The notes under the pieces are model-generated. The model was given only the letters and a program-made list of their open reading frames with translations. It ran no database searches and was not told where the DNA came from. Position numbers and translations under genes: made by a program. This document shows, one piece after another, positions 7,326 through 17,000 of a stretch of DNA of 53,582 nt (positions are counted from its first letter, which is position 1; the number at the start of each line of letters is the position of its first letter). The stretch comes from a virus, in the IMG/VR virus record IMGVR_UViG_3300017971_000344, positions 1-53,582 of that record. The stretch is one strand, 5' to 3'.

Positions 7326-7915
7326 GCCTGACACCTGAATTGGTAAAAGAGTTCTACCGAGACGGCTTACGGTCTTATGGAGCCCGCATTAAGTCTAAAA
7401 AAGACAGCGACATGATGGTGGCGGTTTCCCGGTTTCTTGATCTGATCAAAGTGCAGGATAAGGAGATGTTCCTTAACAGCTTCACTACCACGATCTTCGA
7501 TACCATCTATGTACCATACGAGGTTGGAGTAGAGGGTGATTACGATTTGTGGGATCAGGTGACAACGCTGGTGCATGAGTTGGTGCACGTGACTCAGCAT
7601 GACGCCGACAAGTTAGGCTTTTGGTTAAAGTACCTGGCCAGCGGTTCTGATCGTGCACACTACGAGGCACAAGCTTACGGCGCCGATCTCGAGATGCACA
7701 TCTGGCGAAAAGGCGAACCATACGATTTGAAGACCACTGCGGGGTATCTAGATCACTATGGACTCGAGCAAGAGCACATTGACTTCTGTTATGTCGAGCT
7801 GCTTACGATCAACGACATCATCCAGAACACCGACGCTGCCGTTAATCCTGTAGCTGCTTGGGCGATGGATTGGCTGGAGCAGCGTGTTCCTGAAATGAAA
7901 TACACGGAGGCGTAA
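7322..7915 (+). CDS. putative zinc metallopeptidase-like protein, 197 aa
   Basis: HELVHVTQH (HExxH) near residue 89 and a downstream YEAQAYGADLE helix give the zinc-ligand arrangement of small gluzincin-type peptidases. The rest is unrecognised. The ATG overlaps the lipoprotein stop as ATGA, so the two may act together. It could also be an inactive structural protein that kept the fold. The substrate is unknown. Confidence 0.55.
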   Translation: MSLTPELVKEFYRDGLRSYGARIKSKKDSDMMVAVSRFLDLIKVQDKEMFLNSFTTTIFDTIYVPYEVGVEGDYDLWDQVTTLVHELVHVTQHDADKLGFWLKYLASGSDRAHYEAQAYGADLEMHIWRKGEPYDLKTTAGYLDHYGLEQEHIDFCYVELLTINDIIQNTDAAVNPVAAWAMDWLEQRVPEMKYTEA

Positions 7916-7917
7916 CG

Positions 7918-7968
7918 ATGTCTGATTTGAACTGGCTGAGCAGTAGAAAGGCAGCAGAATGGACCTAG
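7918..7968 (+). CDS. 16-codon mini-ORF overlapping clamp-loader start
   Basis: An ATG behind GGAGG encodes 16 residues and stops at a TAG inside the first codons of the clamp-loader gene (ATG at 7959). It may serve as a translational coupler or leader peptide rather than a functional protein. Confidence 0.3.
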   Translation: MSDLNWLSSRKAAEWT

Positions 7969-9086
7969 TTAACAAGTATCGCCCGACCAAGCTCAGTCAG
8001 GTGATAGGGCAGCCTGACGCTGTAATGACCATTAGAGGCGTTCTGCGGCGGCGCGAGGAAGTCAACCCGGTGACGTTGTTTTGTGGTCCGTACTCGTCCG
8101 GCAAAACCACACTGGCTTGGATGTTGGCTCTGTACGCCAACTGTAGCGAGCCTGGCGAGGACGGAGAAGCTTGTCGTAAGTGTGATTCTTGCCTCAACAT
8201 CATCAAAGCAATCAAAGAAGGTACTGACGGTCGGTCAGTCATCGAGAAACCGGTATCGGAGCGAGGTATCGACGCCATCCGTTCGCTCGAAACGCAGGCT
8301 CGGTACGCATGCCAGGACCGCTACCGTTGGTTCATCATCGACGAGGTGCACAATCTAACCAAACCAGCGTTTGACGCTGCGCTTCGCTTGTTTGAAAAGC
8401 CTCCCAAACAGGCACGGTTTATTCTTTGCACCACAGAACCAGAGACGCTACCAGGCACAATCCGCAGCCGTAACTTCATCTTTGAGTTACAGAAAATTGA
8501 GCCTGCTACGACGGCCAAGAGGTTGCTGTGGCCTGTCTGCAAGCAAGAGAAGTTCAAAGTAAGCAGAGATGTACTGCTGAAGATCGCCGACAAGGTAGAC
8601 GGCCATCCGCGTGATGCGCTCAATCTGCTGTCTCAGTGGGTAGCGGCTATAGAAGGCGGGGCGGAGCCTAAAGACGTTTCTCGTATGATGGCCAAACTGG
8701 ATACCGCAGCCCCCTACGAAGCCATTCGACACTACTGTAAGGCTATTCTGCACGGCAAGGTAGGCAAAGCTCTATACGTTCTTCAGTATACCAAGGGTCA
8801 TGAGTACGTTATCGGTCGTGTCATCGAAATGCTGCAGCAGGTTTTGTATCGGTGGGTGCACGCAGACCATCTGGCTGATCCACGTTTCGAACAAGATATT
8901 TTGGCTATCGATCCTCCTATGCCAAATGACAATAAAATCAAACGTCAATACATAGTAGATATGGGTAAGGTGCTGCAGGTGTGCTTAGACGCGCAAGATC
9001 GCATTAAGCAGTATCGGTGCAACAACCAAGCTGTGCTGGAAGCAGCAGCAATCGATATTTCAACCATCACAGCATCATGGAAATGA
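7959..9086 (+). CDS. clamp loader ATPase (DnaX / gp44-like)
   Basis: An AAA+ protein of 375 residues starts VNKYRPTKLSQVIGQ, the classic DnaX/RFC opening. Walker A is GPYSSGKTT. A zinc-binding Cys cluster (C, then CRKCDSC) follows, as in bacterial gamma/tau. Walker B is WFIIDEVH, sensor 1 is ILCTTEPE, and the SRC-like motif is IRSRN. It loads the sliding clamp onto primed DNA. The presence of the zinc module suggests acquisition from a bacterial dnaX rather than descent from T4 gp44. No clamp, polymerase or small clamp-loader subunit is visible in the window. Confidence 0.9.
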   Translation: MDLVNKYRPTKLSQVIGQPDAVMTIRGVLRRREEVNPVTLFCGPYSSGKTTLAWMLALYANCSEPGEDGEACRKCDSCLNIIKAIKEGTDGRSVIEKPVSERGIDAIRSLETQARYACQDRYRWFIIDEVHNLTKPAFDAALRLFEKPPKQARFILCTTEPETLPGTIRSRNFIFELQKIEPATTAKRLLWPVCKQEKFKVSRDVLLKIADKVDGHPRDALNLLSQWVAAIEGGAEPKDVSRMMAKLDTAAPYEAIRHYCKAILHGKVGKALYVLQYTKGHEYVIGRVIEMLQQVLYRWVHADHLADPRFEQDILAIDPPMPNDNKIKRQYIVDMGKVLQVCLDAQDRIKQYRCNNQAVLEAAAIDISTITASWK

Positions 9087-9089
9087 CGA

Positions 9090-11537
9090 TTGCCTAATAT
9101 TCGTTACCACAGTCTCCGGTTTAAGAATGGATTCGCTTACCGCGAATGTGAGCTTCCTTTTGACAATCAAGGACTAGTGCTGGTACGTGGACTCAATCTG
9201 GATGATGGCGGGTTTCTGGGTGCAGGTAAGACATCTTTGTTTGATGTGTTTAGTCTGCTACAGACGGGTAAGATAGGAAAGCAACGCAAAGGCGAACGTA
9301 TCCTGGCAGATGACGTTGTCAACCTAAGCGTGGGAGCAGGATTCGAAGCCAGGCTGCGGTTTGACGTGGATGGTCATCCGTACGAAATCGTACAATGCCG
9401 TAAACACCATCGATGGGGTAACGCCTATAGAATTATCGATGTTGATGCAGGCAAAAACATTTTACCACACAGCAGTCGTAAGAAACCGCAGCTGTGGGCA
9501 CTGAAGAACATTCTGAATCTAGACGAGAAGAGCTTCTTCAACTTGGTCTATATGGCACAAGATTTCTCTAATGTGATGCTGCATGGAACTGACGGAGACC
9601 GCCAACAAAACCTAATCAAGATTTTTGGTTTGGATGCCTATGACGACCTGCTGGCGAGGACCAAACAGAAACTGTCTTCGCTACAAGTGACAGCTCGCGA
9701 CATAGATACACTCCAAGAAGAGCTTCGTAGTATCGATACACAGCTGCAGGAGTTCACCGAAACACCAGACGAACTGCTACTGCGGTTGGAAGCCGCTCGC
9801 CAACAACAGCTTGATCTGCAGCAGCGACATGATGCTGCCTTAGACCAACAAGAGACACTTCAAGAACGTCTTCGGGCGTTAGAGACGCGTCGTCAGTACA
9901 TCAAAGACATCAAAGACCTATGGTCTACTTTGCCTGAACCTCCGCTGGCGGACGTACGCGAAGTAGATCGTCAGCTGGTAGATAGCACGAAAACTGAAGT
10001 TGCGGCCCTAGAGCGCCGGTTGCTTGATCTGATGAACTCCATTAGATTAGTCGACCAGCGAAGTATTATTGAGAGACGTCTATCCACCTTGGGGTCGTGT
10101 GATCCTGATGCAACCCAACTCGAGCTTACTTCCACCAGAGACGAGTTGCGGCGGCTCACTAATGAGGAGCTTCCTCGAGCGGAGCAACGTCTTGAGTTGA
10201 TTCAGGATATTAGGTCGCTGCAGAAGCCTTTACGTTCAACCACCGTAGTGAGAGAAGAACTTGAGGCTGCAAAAGACTTGCGTCATGACGCCGAACGTGG
10301 TATTGCTGAGATCAAGCAAGCGTTGAACAATGATATCTGCCCGACCTGTAAGCGGCCGTACGACGCCGACGCTTGTTCTGTTCAGGATTATGAAGCACAG
10401 TTGAAGCGCGTACAACAACAGCTTCGGGACTACTCTACTGATGTGCACGATTTGACGGCAGAGCTGAAGAACACAACAGAGTACGAAGATCTCAAGGCAA
10501 AGATAGAAGCTATCGGAGCTAGCGCCAACACAACAGACATTCAGAAACAAATTGGACGTTTGTCTCAGGAAGAAAGTCGCTTGGTTGGTTTGCTGGAAGC
10601 AGAGAACATTCGATCTACACTGGAACGGCAGCTCGCCGATCTTCCAGCTGAGTCTACACTGGAACTGCAGAAGCAGAAGAAGGCAACAGAAGCCGCGCTT
10701 GACAAAAGCAAGCTTCTGTTGGATGTGGTTCGGCGTGTCTACGAGAAGCTAGCAAAGCTGCGGTTGCTGCCTAAAGGCAAGGTCGCTGCAGTCAAACAGC
10801 GTCTCATCGAAGCTGGACGTACCATTAGAGAAGCCAACAACGACATCATAGCGTTGGGCACAGAGCTGGGATCGCTGGAGCGGCGCCACGAAAAACTGTC
10901 TTCCCTAGCTACAAGGAAGCTGAAGATCGAGCACGGTATTGCAGAAACCAAAACAACCCAGACAGAAATAAAATGTTTGGAGGGCCTCAAGAAAGCCTTT
11001 GGGCCGTCGGGCCTAAAAAGAGAGCGGTTTCGTTCTATATTGGCCGACGCTACTGAGCAGACTGTACCGTACTACACACGGTTGTTGTGGCCGAAGCGTA
11101 ACGTTGAGTTGGCGTTGGCGGAAGAAGGTAGCGCGGTCAAATTTGAGCTACACCGTGAGGGTCTTGTTACTGGCAGTCGGTTACTATCCGGCGGAGAACG
11201 TAACAAGGCCGGATTGAGTCTTTTGTTCGGGATGCGTGACCTCAAAGAAAAATATACCGGACTGCAAACAAATCTCTTGATTTTGGACGAACCTTTTGGT
11301 AACCTCGATGCCTATGGAACAAGCTGCTTGCTTGGTGTTTTGGCGGAGCTGCGCCGCCGGTTCGGTACCGTTATGGTGATAGGAAACCAGAACGACGTAC
11401 TAGCGAGCGATGAGTGGGACCAGACGTGGTGGGTAATACGCGAAAACGATGAAGCACGGCTGTACCGTGATGGCCTACCGGATCGGTACGCGGAAGCGGC
11501 TATACGCTATACTGTACAGCCCGACGTTGAACGCTAA
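9090..11537 (+). CDS. SbcC/gp46-like SMC-family ATPase, 815 aa
   Basis: Walker A is GAGKTS near residue 46. Two long coiled-coil arms flank the zinc hook CPTC (C417, C420). The ABC signature is LLSGGERNKAGLSLLFG and Walker B is LLILDEPFGNLD. This is the Rad50/SbcC layout, partner of the SbcD-like subunit at 6068-7075. The two subunits are separated by the lipoprotein, peptidase and clamp-loader genes, which is unusual since they are normally adjacent. The start is a TTG at 9090 with only a weak ribosome site. The stop overlaps the next ATG as TAATG. Confidence 0.92.
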   Translation: MPNIRYHSLRFKNGFAYRECELPFDNQGLVLVRGLNLDDGGFLGAGKTSLFDVFSLLQTGKIGKQRKGERILADDVVNLSVGAGFEARLRFDVDGHPYEIVQCRKHHRWGNAYRIIDVDAGKNILPHSSRKKPQLWALKNILNLDEKSFFNLVYMAQDFSNVMLHGTDGDRQQNLIKIFGLDAYDDLLARTKQKLSSLQVTARDIDTLQEELRSIDTQLQEFTETPDELLLRLEAARQQQLDLQQRHDAALDQQETLQERLRALETRRQYIKDIKDLWSTLPEPPLADVREVDRQLVDSTKTEVAALERRLLDLMNSIRLVDQRSIIERRLSTLGSCDPDATQLELTSTRDELRRLTNEELPRAEQRLELIQDIRSLQKPLRSTTVVREELEAAKDLRHDAERGIAEIKQALNNDICPTCKRPYDADACSVQDYEAQLKRVQQQLRDYSTDVHDLTAELKNTTEYEDLKAKIEAIGASANTTDIQKQIGRLSQEESRLVGLLEAENIRSTLERQLADLPAESTLELQKQKKATEAALDKSKLLLDVVRRVYEKLAKLRLLPKGKVAAVKQRLIEAGRTIREANNDIIALGTELGSLERRHEKLSSLATRKLKIEHGIAETKTTQTEIKCLEGLKKAFGPSGLKRERFRSILADATEQTVPYYTRLLWPKRNVELALAEEGSAVKFELHREGLVTGSRLLSGGERNKAGLSLLFGMRDLKEKYTGLQTNLLILDEPFGNLDAYGTSCLLGVLAELRRRFGTVMVIGNQNDVLASDEWDQTWWVIRENDEARLYRDGLPDRYAEAAIRYTVQPDVER

Positions 11538-12073
11538 TGCTCACACACGTACTCAGACACAACTTCTTCTCCGATTGGGCACTGAACTGGCTTCGTCCTT
11601 TGTTGCCTAACCGGCCGAGCGCGATATCAGTAGACGAGCGTGGCGATTTGATTTTAGAGTGGAACGAAGGTCAGGAAAACGAGCAAGTATGGTCACCTGC
11701 TTACATTGTAAAGCAACTTCAGAAGTCCGAACCAGACGCAACTACCGTGTGCTGTTGTTGGTTTCTTTGTCGTCAGTATGATGACTGTCAAGATACCTCA
11801 GATGCAGTAACGGCTGCTGTGGCTGCTCGTCTTTCGGCACAGCTGGGTGTAGCTAGGTGGTACTGGGATGCGCATGGTGCGTTAGTCTCGGTCACCCCTG
11901 TCGAAGGCGATGCAGCGCCGACAGCAGACATAAAACTAAAACAAGGTAAAGAAGCCACTCGTTTTGTTTTACTGCCTAGTGGCTGGCTGAGGGACGTACT
12001 TGTCAAACATTTGAGAGATCGTGCGTTTCGCCACTATAACGGAGACTCCTCGGGGATCTCTACAGAGATATAA
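11537..12073 (+). CDS. unknown protein, 178 aa
   Basis: No family is recognised. The N-terminal part is hydrophobic and aromatic (NFFSDWALNWLRPLLP), the middle has a Cys cluster (VCCCWFLC), and the C-terminus is basic. The gene overlaps the SbcC stop by one base, so it is probably co-translated with the recombination complex. Confidence 0.7.
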   Translation: MLTHVLRHNFFSDWALNWLRPLLPNRPSAISVDERGDLILEWNEGQENEQVWSPAYIVKQLQKSEPDATTVCCCWFLCRQYDDCQDTSDAVTAAVAARLSAQLGVARWYWDAHGALVSVTPVEGDAAPTADIKLKQGKEATRFVLLPSGWLRDVLVKHLRDRAFRHYNGDSSGISTEI

Positions 12074-12093
12074 CGAAAGCAGGAAGGTAGAGA

Positions 12094-12885
12094 ATGATTG
12101 TCCCAACAGTGGCTTTTGCCTATATGACGCCAGAGGCGTTGCGCGTGTTTTTGCAGCTTGCTGGTTTCCGTGTTTCCGTTTTTGACGGGTCTGACGAGTC
12201 CTTAGATTTACGCGAAGACAAACCGAGCAGCAACGTCGTCATTTTGCCGAACTTCGCGAAGCGTGGTAAGTTAGCACCTCATGCCGACATGATCGGCAGT
12301 TTGGTTGTTCTGACCAATGGGCGTCACGAGGACCTGGTTGAGTTAGACATACCGATTTTAGATAGTGTGGTTGACGGAGAATCGATCAGGCAGGCTCGAG
12401 ACCGTACACCTACTTATTACACAAAAAAGATTCGCGAAGCCGGTGTCCCTCTCGAACTAACCGCTCCTGTCACTCTTCCTTCTGTACCGGAAGAGGTGCC
12501 GACGGAGCCTCCAAAAACACTAGACCAGTGGTTTGACGCTTTGGATCAAGTGTATCCAGGGTTAGGTTCGTTTGACCACGACGTAGAGTACCCAGTATGC
12601 CAGTTTGTGCTCGGGCAGCTGAGCCAAACTGAACTGAAGAGCGCCCTCAAGGTTTTGGTTGATCAGGGGGCTGACGCAGAAACGCTAAAGCAGTTCTATC
12701 AGTGGCTTGTCCAGCGCGGCAAGAGACTCACTAATGCACTCAAAAGTTATCTGTTAGCAGCAGCACCCATAACGGCAACCGAAGTCGCAAAGAAGTTCAA
12801 AGTAGACGCAGCCGATGTGGTTCTGTTAGAGAACATCTACGTCGAGATGCAAGAAACAGAAGAAGGAGATGTTGAAGATGTTTAA
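12094..12885 (+). CDS. unknown protein, 263 aa
   Basis: Starts MIVPTVAFAYMTPEALRVFL behind AGGAAGGTAGAG. Residues 1-110 look like an alternating beta/alpha domain (VVILPNFAKRG, GSLVVLTNGRHEDL, resembling a BRCT or Rossmann-type fold), followed by a proline-rich linker and an all-helical C-terminal domain. A BRCT-like reading would fit its place upstream of the ligase gene, but I see no diagnostic residue. The 3' end overlaps the next gene by eight bases. Confidence 0.65.
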   Translation: MIVPTVAFAYMTPEALRVFLQLAGFRVSVFDGSDESLDLREDKPSSNVVILPNFAKRGKLAPHADMIGSLVVLTNGRHEDLVELDIPILDSVVDGESIRQARDRTPTYYTKKIREAGVPLELTAPVTLPSVPEEVPTEPPKTLDQWFDALDQVYPGLGSFDHDVEYPVCQFVLGQLSQTELKSALKVLVDQGADAETLKQFYQWLVQRGKRLTNALKSYLLAAAPITATEVAKKFKVDAADVVLLENIYVEMQETEEGDVEDV

Positions 12886-13798
12886 CGACACTGATGATTG
12901 GGACGACATGCCGCTTGACGACCAAGAGGACGAAACGGACTGGGATGAGTCTGCAGAGACTGAAACCGTAGAAGAAGTGGAGGCGCCGGCAGATCCGCCA
13001 GTAGAAGTCGATCCAGAAGACCCTATCGTGTTTCCTGAGCAGTTCTACGAGGTTCAGAGTAGCTACGAGCAAGGTGACCAGGTTATTGACGCTGGGACCA
13101 GTATTCAAATCAAGTGCGAGAACTGTGCTGTGTGGGAAGCTCCTCTGCAGGCTCGTGGAGGCAAGCCTCTCTGCCGTCCAGGACAGCCATTTTTGCTGCC
13201 GGCGAAGGAAGGCGAAGAGCCAGTAAAGTGGCGCATGCAGAGAGATCGCTATAGTTGTCAGGAGCACTTCATTCCGCAAGACATGCAGGATGTGCTGCAG
13301 TTCTTGACAGATGACATAGATCAAGTACGCATGCTTCTTTGGTGCTTCCCTACTTTGGCTAAGTTTGTTAAACTACAGAATAGGGTGAAGAGGTTCCACG
13401 CCAAGCATGGTGGTGACGCAGAGAAGACCATCAACGCACTGCTGGATTTCGTGGTATTGTTTGAGTCGGAGCAGCAGATTCAGCTGGTGAAGCCTTTCAT
13501 CAAGCGTGTAGTGGATGGGCTAGCTGCAACTAAGAAACCTCGACGAACCGGCAAAGCTTCCTTTAAGGCCGGCGACGAAGTGTCGTGGGAAGCTCAGCCA
13601 GGCGTGCGTGTACAAGGTTTTATTCGGTCCATCGGCGGTCGTAACAAGAATGTGACTATCATTGTCACAGACCCTTACGTCCAGAAGTTGGCTCCAGGAT
13701 CGACTCAGAAAGCACTCCAGTGGCAACGGCCGGTTACAGAATGGAAGCAGATGAGCCCAGAAAAGGTTTCCTCTATCCCCGTGGTAACTGACGAGTAG
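12878..13798 (+). CDS. replication-associated protein with acidic DDW N-terminus, 306 aa
   Basis: The ATG at 12878 follows AGGAGAT. The first 50 residues are very acidic with aromatic spikes (DDWDDM, ETDWDES), echoing the SSB tail. A four-Cys set (KCENC, then single Cys residues) suggests a zinc site. A helical middle and a basic SH3-like segment (KAGDEVSWEAQPGVRVQGFI) complete it. It lies directly before the ligase, its TAG abutting the ligase ATG. A scaffold or accessory protein of the replisome is a reasonable guess; no family is recognised. Confidence 0.65.
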   Translation: MFNDTDDWDDMPLDDQEDETDWDESAETETVEEVEAPADPPVEVDPEDPIVFPEQFYEVQSSYEQGDQVIDAGTSIQIKCENCAVWEAPLQARGGKPLCRPGQPFLLPAKEGEEPVKWRMQRDRYSCQEHFIPQDMQDVLQFLTDDIDQVRMLLWCFPTLAKFVKLQNRVKRFHAKHGGDAEKTINALLDFVVLFESEQQIQLVKPFIKRVVDGLAATKKPRRTGKASFKAGDEVSWEAQPGVRVQGFIRSIGGRNKNVTIIVTDPYVQKLAPGSTQKALQWQRPVTEWKQMSPEKVSSIPVVTDE

Positions 13799-15394
13799 AT
13801 GGAACAGAAACGTAACATACTGAAGGAAGCCCTTGAGGCGCTAGACCGACTAGAAGTCGCAGAAGGCCGTTTGGCCAAGGAAGCGATTCTGGAAGCGCAT
13901 CGAGACAATAAAGCACTCCAGGCGATCATCAAAATGGCTGTAGGCCCTGATCGCTACTTTGTTCGGCCTCCTGTTAACCTGGTAGCTACGTCAGACCTGA
14001 AGCCAGCCGACTCTTGGAGAGAATTTCGACAACTGACGCAGAAACTAAAAAACCGAGAGCTGTCTGGCAACGAGGCCAGAAAGCAGGTCAATAGGTTTTT
14101 GGTACGTTGTCGGCCCATTCTACTAAAGTGGTACTGCCGCATCCTGAACCACGATCTCCGCTGTGGCGTCGATCTTATGACGGTCGAGAAGATTTGGGGT
14201 AAAAAGTTTCTGTTGTCCGACTCGGCGGGCGAAGATAGCCGGTGGCACCCCAATGGATGTGCACTAGCTAAGAAGTACGAAGACGTCTACAGAGTAACAG
14301 CTAAAGGGGAAAAGAAACCTAAGTTTCCTCAAGCGGTGGAGTCTAAGCTTGATGGAGAACGTGCTCTCTTGATTTGCTTTCCTCGGGACGAGGCCATCTT
14401 CGTTATTACACGTTCGGGTCGACGCCGTAAGCCTGTTGAGCAGGTTCAGCCGTACGTACAGCAGGTGCTGTCTTTCTGTCGCGCTCTTAACCGAGACACC
14501 AATCCCAATAGACCTCTTTACCTGGACGGAGAATTTTTAGCACGCAATTGGAATCAGACTAGTAGTATTGTTCGTCGCACTAAAAACTTCGATTCGGATA
14601 AATTTCTCCACGACGTGCGCACCCTTTTGTGGGATTGGGCACCACTAGATCGGTATCTGGCTGGCCGCTTTGACATGAACTGGCTACAACGGAAATCTAG
14701 CCTACTGTTTGCTGCGGGGCAGAAAAGACCTACTGATCGGTTGGTTCGCTTTGATCGTAATGTATGGGTAGTCGGACACTCAATGGTGTACGATGAGCAG
14801 CAGATGTGGTTTGAGTATAATCGGAGACTTGACGCTGGTCACGAAGGTGCTATGCTGAAAGACCCTTACGCGCCACATGTGTTCAAACGGACGGTCGCTA
14901 TTGTAAAGATCAAACCAGAAGACGAAGTCACAGGTAGAATCATCGAAGTGCTACCCGGTGATGACCAGAATGCGGCCGTGCCTGACTCTGTTGCAGCTGA
15001 AGTTAAGGCGCTGATGGATAGTTACGGTGACGTGGAGAGTGATCCTCCGTATTTACATTGTAATACAAGCAACCCAGACGCCTTGGTGGCAAAAATTAAA
15101 ACACTAATTGAAGGCGACAACGAGCGGCGCATATCTAAGCATCTGCCTGGCGTAGTTAGTTTTCGTTCAGGCGTGCGTTTAGGTAAATTCATAGTCGAGC
15201 TAGAGGATGGCAGAGAGGTTCGTGTCGGTGGCGGTTTTACTATTAAACCAAGGAGGGATCAGAGAACAGAGTTTTGGCGCAAACGGGACGAGCTGATTGG
15301 AATGAAAGTAGATTTTAGACAGCAACGTGGTGACACTGCCGATGCAGTATCCAGGTTTCCTCGATTTGTTCGCCTTCGAGAGGACTTATCGTAG
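13799..15394 (+). CDS. ATP-dependent DNA ligase, 531 aa
   Basis: Nucleotidyltransferase motifs in order: motif I ESKLDGER (adenylated lysine about K183), motif III LYLDGEFLA, motif IV HEGAMLKDP, motif V VAIVKIKP. An N-terminal helical DNA-binding domain precedes them, including LNHDLRCGV typical of this family, and a C-terminal OB-fold follows (GVRLGKFIVEL, MKVDFRQQ). It is close in length to T4 gp30. It seals nicks in replication and recombination. The start codon directly follows the previous stop (TAGATG). Confidence 0.93.
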   Translation: MEQKRNILKEALEALDRLEVAEGRLAKEAILEAHRDNKALQAIIKMAVGPDRYFVRPPVNLVATSDLKPADSWREFRQLTQKLKNRELSGNEARKQVNRFLVRCRPILLKWYCRILNHDLRCGVDLMTVEKIWGKKFLLSDSAGEDSRWHPNGCALAKKYEDVYRVTAKGEKKPKFPQAVESKLDGERALLICFPRDEAIFVITRSGRRRKPVEQVQPYVQQVLSFCRALNRDTNPNRPLYLDGEFLARNWNQTSSIVRRTKNFDSDKFLHDVRTLLWDWAPLDRYLAGRFDMNWLQRKSSLLFAAGQKRPTDRLVRFDRNVWVVGHSMVYDEQQMWFEYNRRLDAGHEGAMLKDPYAPHVFKRTVAIVKIKPEDEVTGRIIEVLPGDDQNAAVPDSVAAEVKALMDSYGDVESDPPYLHCNTSNPDALVAKIKTLIEGDNERRISKHLPGVVSFRSGVRLGKFIVELEDGREVRVGGGFTIKPRRDQRTEFWRKRDELIGMKVDFRQQRGDTADAVSRFPRFVRLREDLS

Positions 15395-15425
15395 ATTGTC
15401 ACAGTAGGAACAAGGAGATATGTAG

Positions 15426-16028
15426 ATGCCGAAGAAACCCAACACAGTAATGAAAGAGATGAGTGCCTCCGAGTTTGGATCACTCCTGCAGGACGGTAAG
15501 ATCGTGAAGATTCGTGCAGGTAAGGCCACAATTGAGTACACGCGCAAGACGCGGGGTAAGCCCATTACTACTACTTACGATATTAACCTGCAACCTCAGC
15601 TGGTGCATGAGTGGGTGGCCGAAGAGGAGATTGCTGCAGAAGCGGCACCGGTTAAGCAGGGACGGAAGCCTGGACCTAAGCCGCAAAGTAAGGGAGCTAA
15701 GCGTGGACGGAAGCCTGGACCTAAACCGAAGACAGAGCCCGCGGTGGAACCGGTTGAAGTAGCGGAAGCAGCTGAACCTAAAGCAACCAAGAAGCGTAGG
15801 AAGCCTGGACCTAAGCCGAAAGCTGAGAAGACAACCGAAGCAGCTGAACCTAAAGCAACCAAGAAGCGTAGGAAGCCTGGACCTAAGCCGAAAGCTGAGA
15901 AGACGGCTCCAGCGCCACAAAAAGAGACGACTCCCGAGGCGGCTCCCAAGAAGGCGCCCAAAACTACCAGTGCTCAGCTTCCTTGGAGTTCGTCAGATGA
16001 TCTCGACGATGACGACTTTGAGATGTAG
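15426..16028 (+). CDS. AT-hook/histone-like DNA-binding protein, 200 aa
   Basis: A small N-terminal domain (about 70 residues) is followed by four copies of an AT-hook-like core RKPGPKP, spaced by Ala/Glu/Lys linkers. The protein ends in an acidic tip, DDLDDDDFEM. Two of the hook units lie in a perfect 68-bp direct repeat with 72-bp period (15765-15832 and 15837-15904), a recent in-frame duplication. It probably binds the minor groove and compacts or bends DNA; the acidic-aromatic tip resembles SSB tails. AAGGAGAT precedes the ATG. Confidence 0.75.
   Translation: MPKKPNTVMKEMSASEFGSLLQDGKIVKIRAGKATIEYTRKTRGKPITTTYDINLQPQLVHEWVAEEEIAAEAAPVKQGRKPGPKPQSKGAKRGRKPGPKPKTEPAVEPVEVAEAAEPKATKKRRKPGPKPKAEKTTEAAEPKATKKRRKPGPKPKAEKTAPAPQKETTPEAAPKKAPKTTSAQLPWSSSDDLDDDDFEM
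15765..15904 (+). repeat. 72-bp tandem duplication in AT-hook gene
   Basis: The 68 bases at 15765-15832 are repeated identically at 15837-15904, preserving frame and duplicating one AT-hook plus linker. Identity at the DNA level implies a recent event or ongoing slippage. Confidence 0.85.
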
Positions 16029-16092
16029 CTTCCTGCCTTTCTTGTTCCCTCCTTCACATCTCCAGTTGTAAAGCTTCCTTAGGAGGCCACCT

Positions 16093-16899
16093 ATGGTTTG
16101 TCCCCACGATGCTGACTGTGATGTGTTAAAATCGATGCTGCTTACTATGGGTGTTGATTCTGACTATATTTCAGACGCCTGCACAGAAGAAGAGGCGTGT
16201 CAGTCTTTGTTTGATAACTTGATGCTGGCACACCATTACCTTAATCTAGAGAACGCTCAGGTGGTCATAGACGCAATCAAGAAACGGTACGACGGCCGGC
16301 TGCCGATCGATAAAACCGATGCAGCTATCAAACAGATTTTCGATCGGCAGCCGTTTCAGTGTCCAGAACTAGGCGTAGAGATCCGTCAGCCTTGTCAGGT
16401 CAGTAGTTGTGCTTACTGGACCAACCACAGCTGGACGCGCAACTGCGCCTTGTTTTACCGCGTAGATCAGGGACGCGATACTCTAGACCTCAAAGAATTG
16501 ACATTTCTGTTAGACCGCAGTGTGACTGAAATAAGAAAGAGGACCAATAAGGTCCTGGCGGAGATGCGCAGGTGGGCTTTACATAGTAAAGTAGAGAGCG
16601 ACACAGTACGTGAAGCTCCCTCTCCAGTGGCCGGTGGTTGCTGTGTTTGTGGTCGTATTGTCGGCAACAAGCGTGCGGTCCACAAACAAGGCTTTAGTTA
16701 TTGTAGCAGGCGATGCTATCAACAGAAACCTCCTCTGGATTTTAGGATCGAACGGGAATTTAAGTTACCGATCGATCGCGTCCTGAGTATTTGTGTTGAT
16801 AGCTTTGCAGCAAAGCGGCCTATGTGTCACGCTCTCAACGTCTCATCCAAGCAGCTAGAAGACCTGTGCACCCGCTACGAAATTAACCTTCGCTGCTGA
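16093..16899 (+). CDS. zinc-finger, helix-turn-helix-like putative regulator, 268 aa
   Basis: The product is Cys-rich. Residues 90-130 have CPELG, PCQVSSCAYW and NCALFY, and residues 185-215 have CCVCGRIVGN with YCSRRCY, two likely zinc sites. Between them is a helix-turn-helix-like stretch (LTFLLDRSVTEIRKRTNKVL). This suggests a nucleic-acid-binding transcription regulator. AGGAGG sits seven bases before the ATG. The TGTAAAG element at about 16071 may be its promoter. No family is named with confidence. Confidence 0.6.
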   Translation: MVCPHDADCDVLKSMLLTMGVDSDYISDACTEEEACQSLFDNLMLAHHYLNLENAQVVIDAIKKRYDGRLPIDKTDAAIKQIFDRQPFQCPELGVEIRQPCQVSSCAYWTNHSWTRNCALFYRVDQGRDTLDLKELTFLLDRSVTEIRKRTNKVLAEMRRWALHSKVESDTVREAPSPVAGGCCVCGRIVGNKRAVHKQGFSYCSRRCYQQKPPLDFRIEREFKLPIDRVLSICVDSFAAKRPMCHALNVSSKQLEDLCTRYEINLRC

Positions 16900-17000
16900 C
16901 CGGCGGCCTTCGTCCCCAAAATAATGCTCGTACGTGCTGTCGTGTAAACGGCAACACTACATTACTCTCTATCAGAAGGTACTTTCAAAGGGGTATTCCT

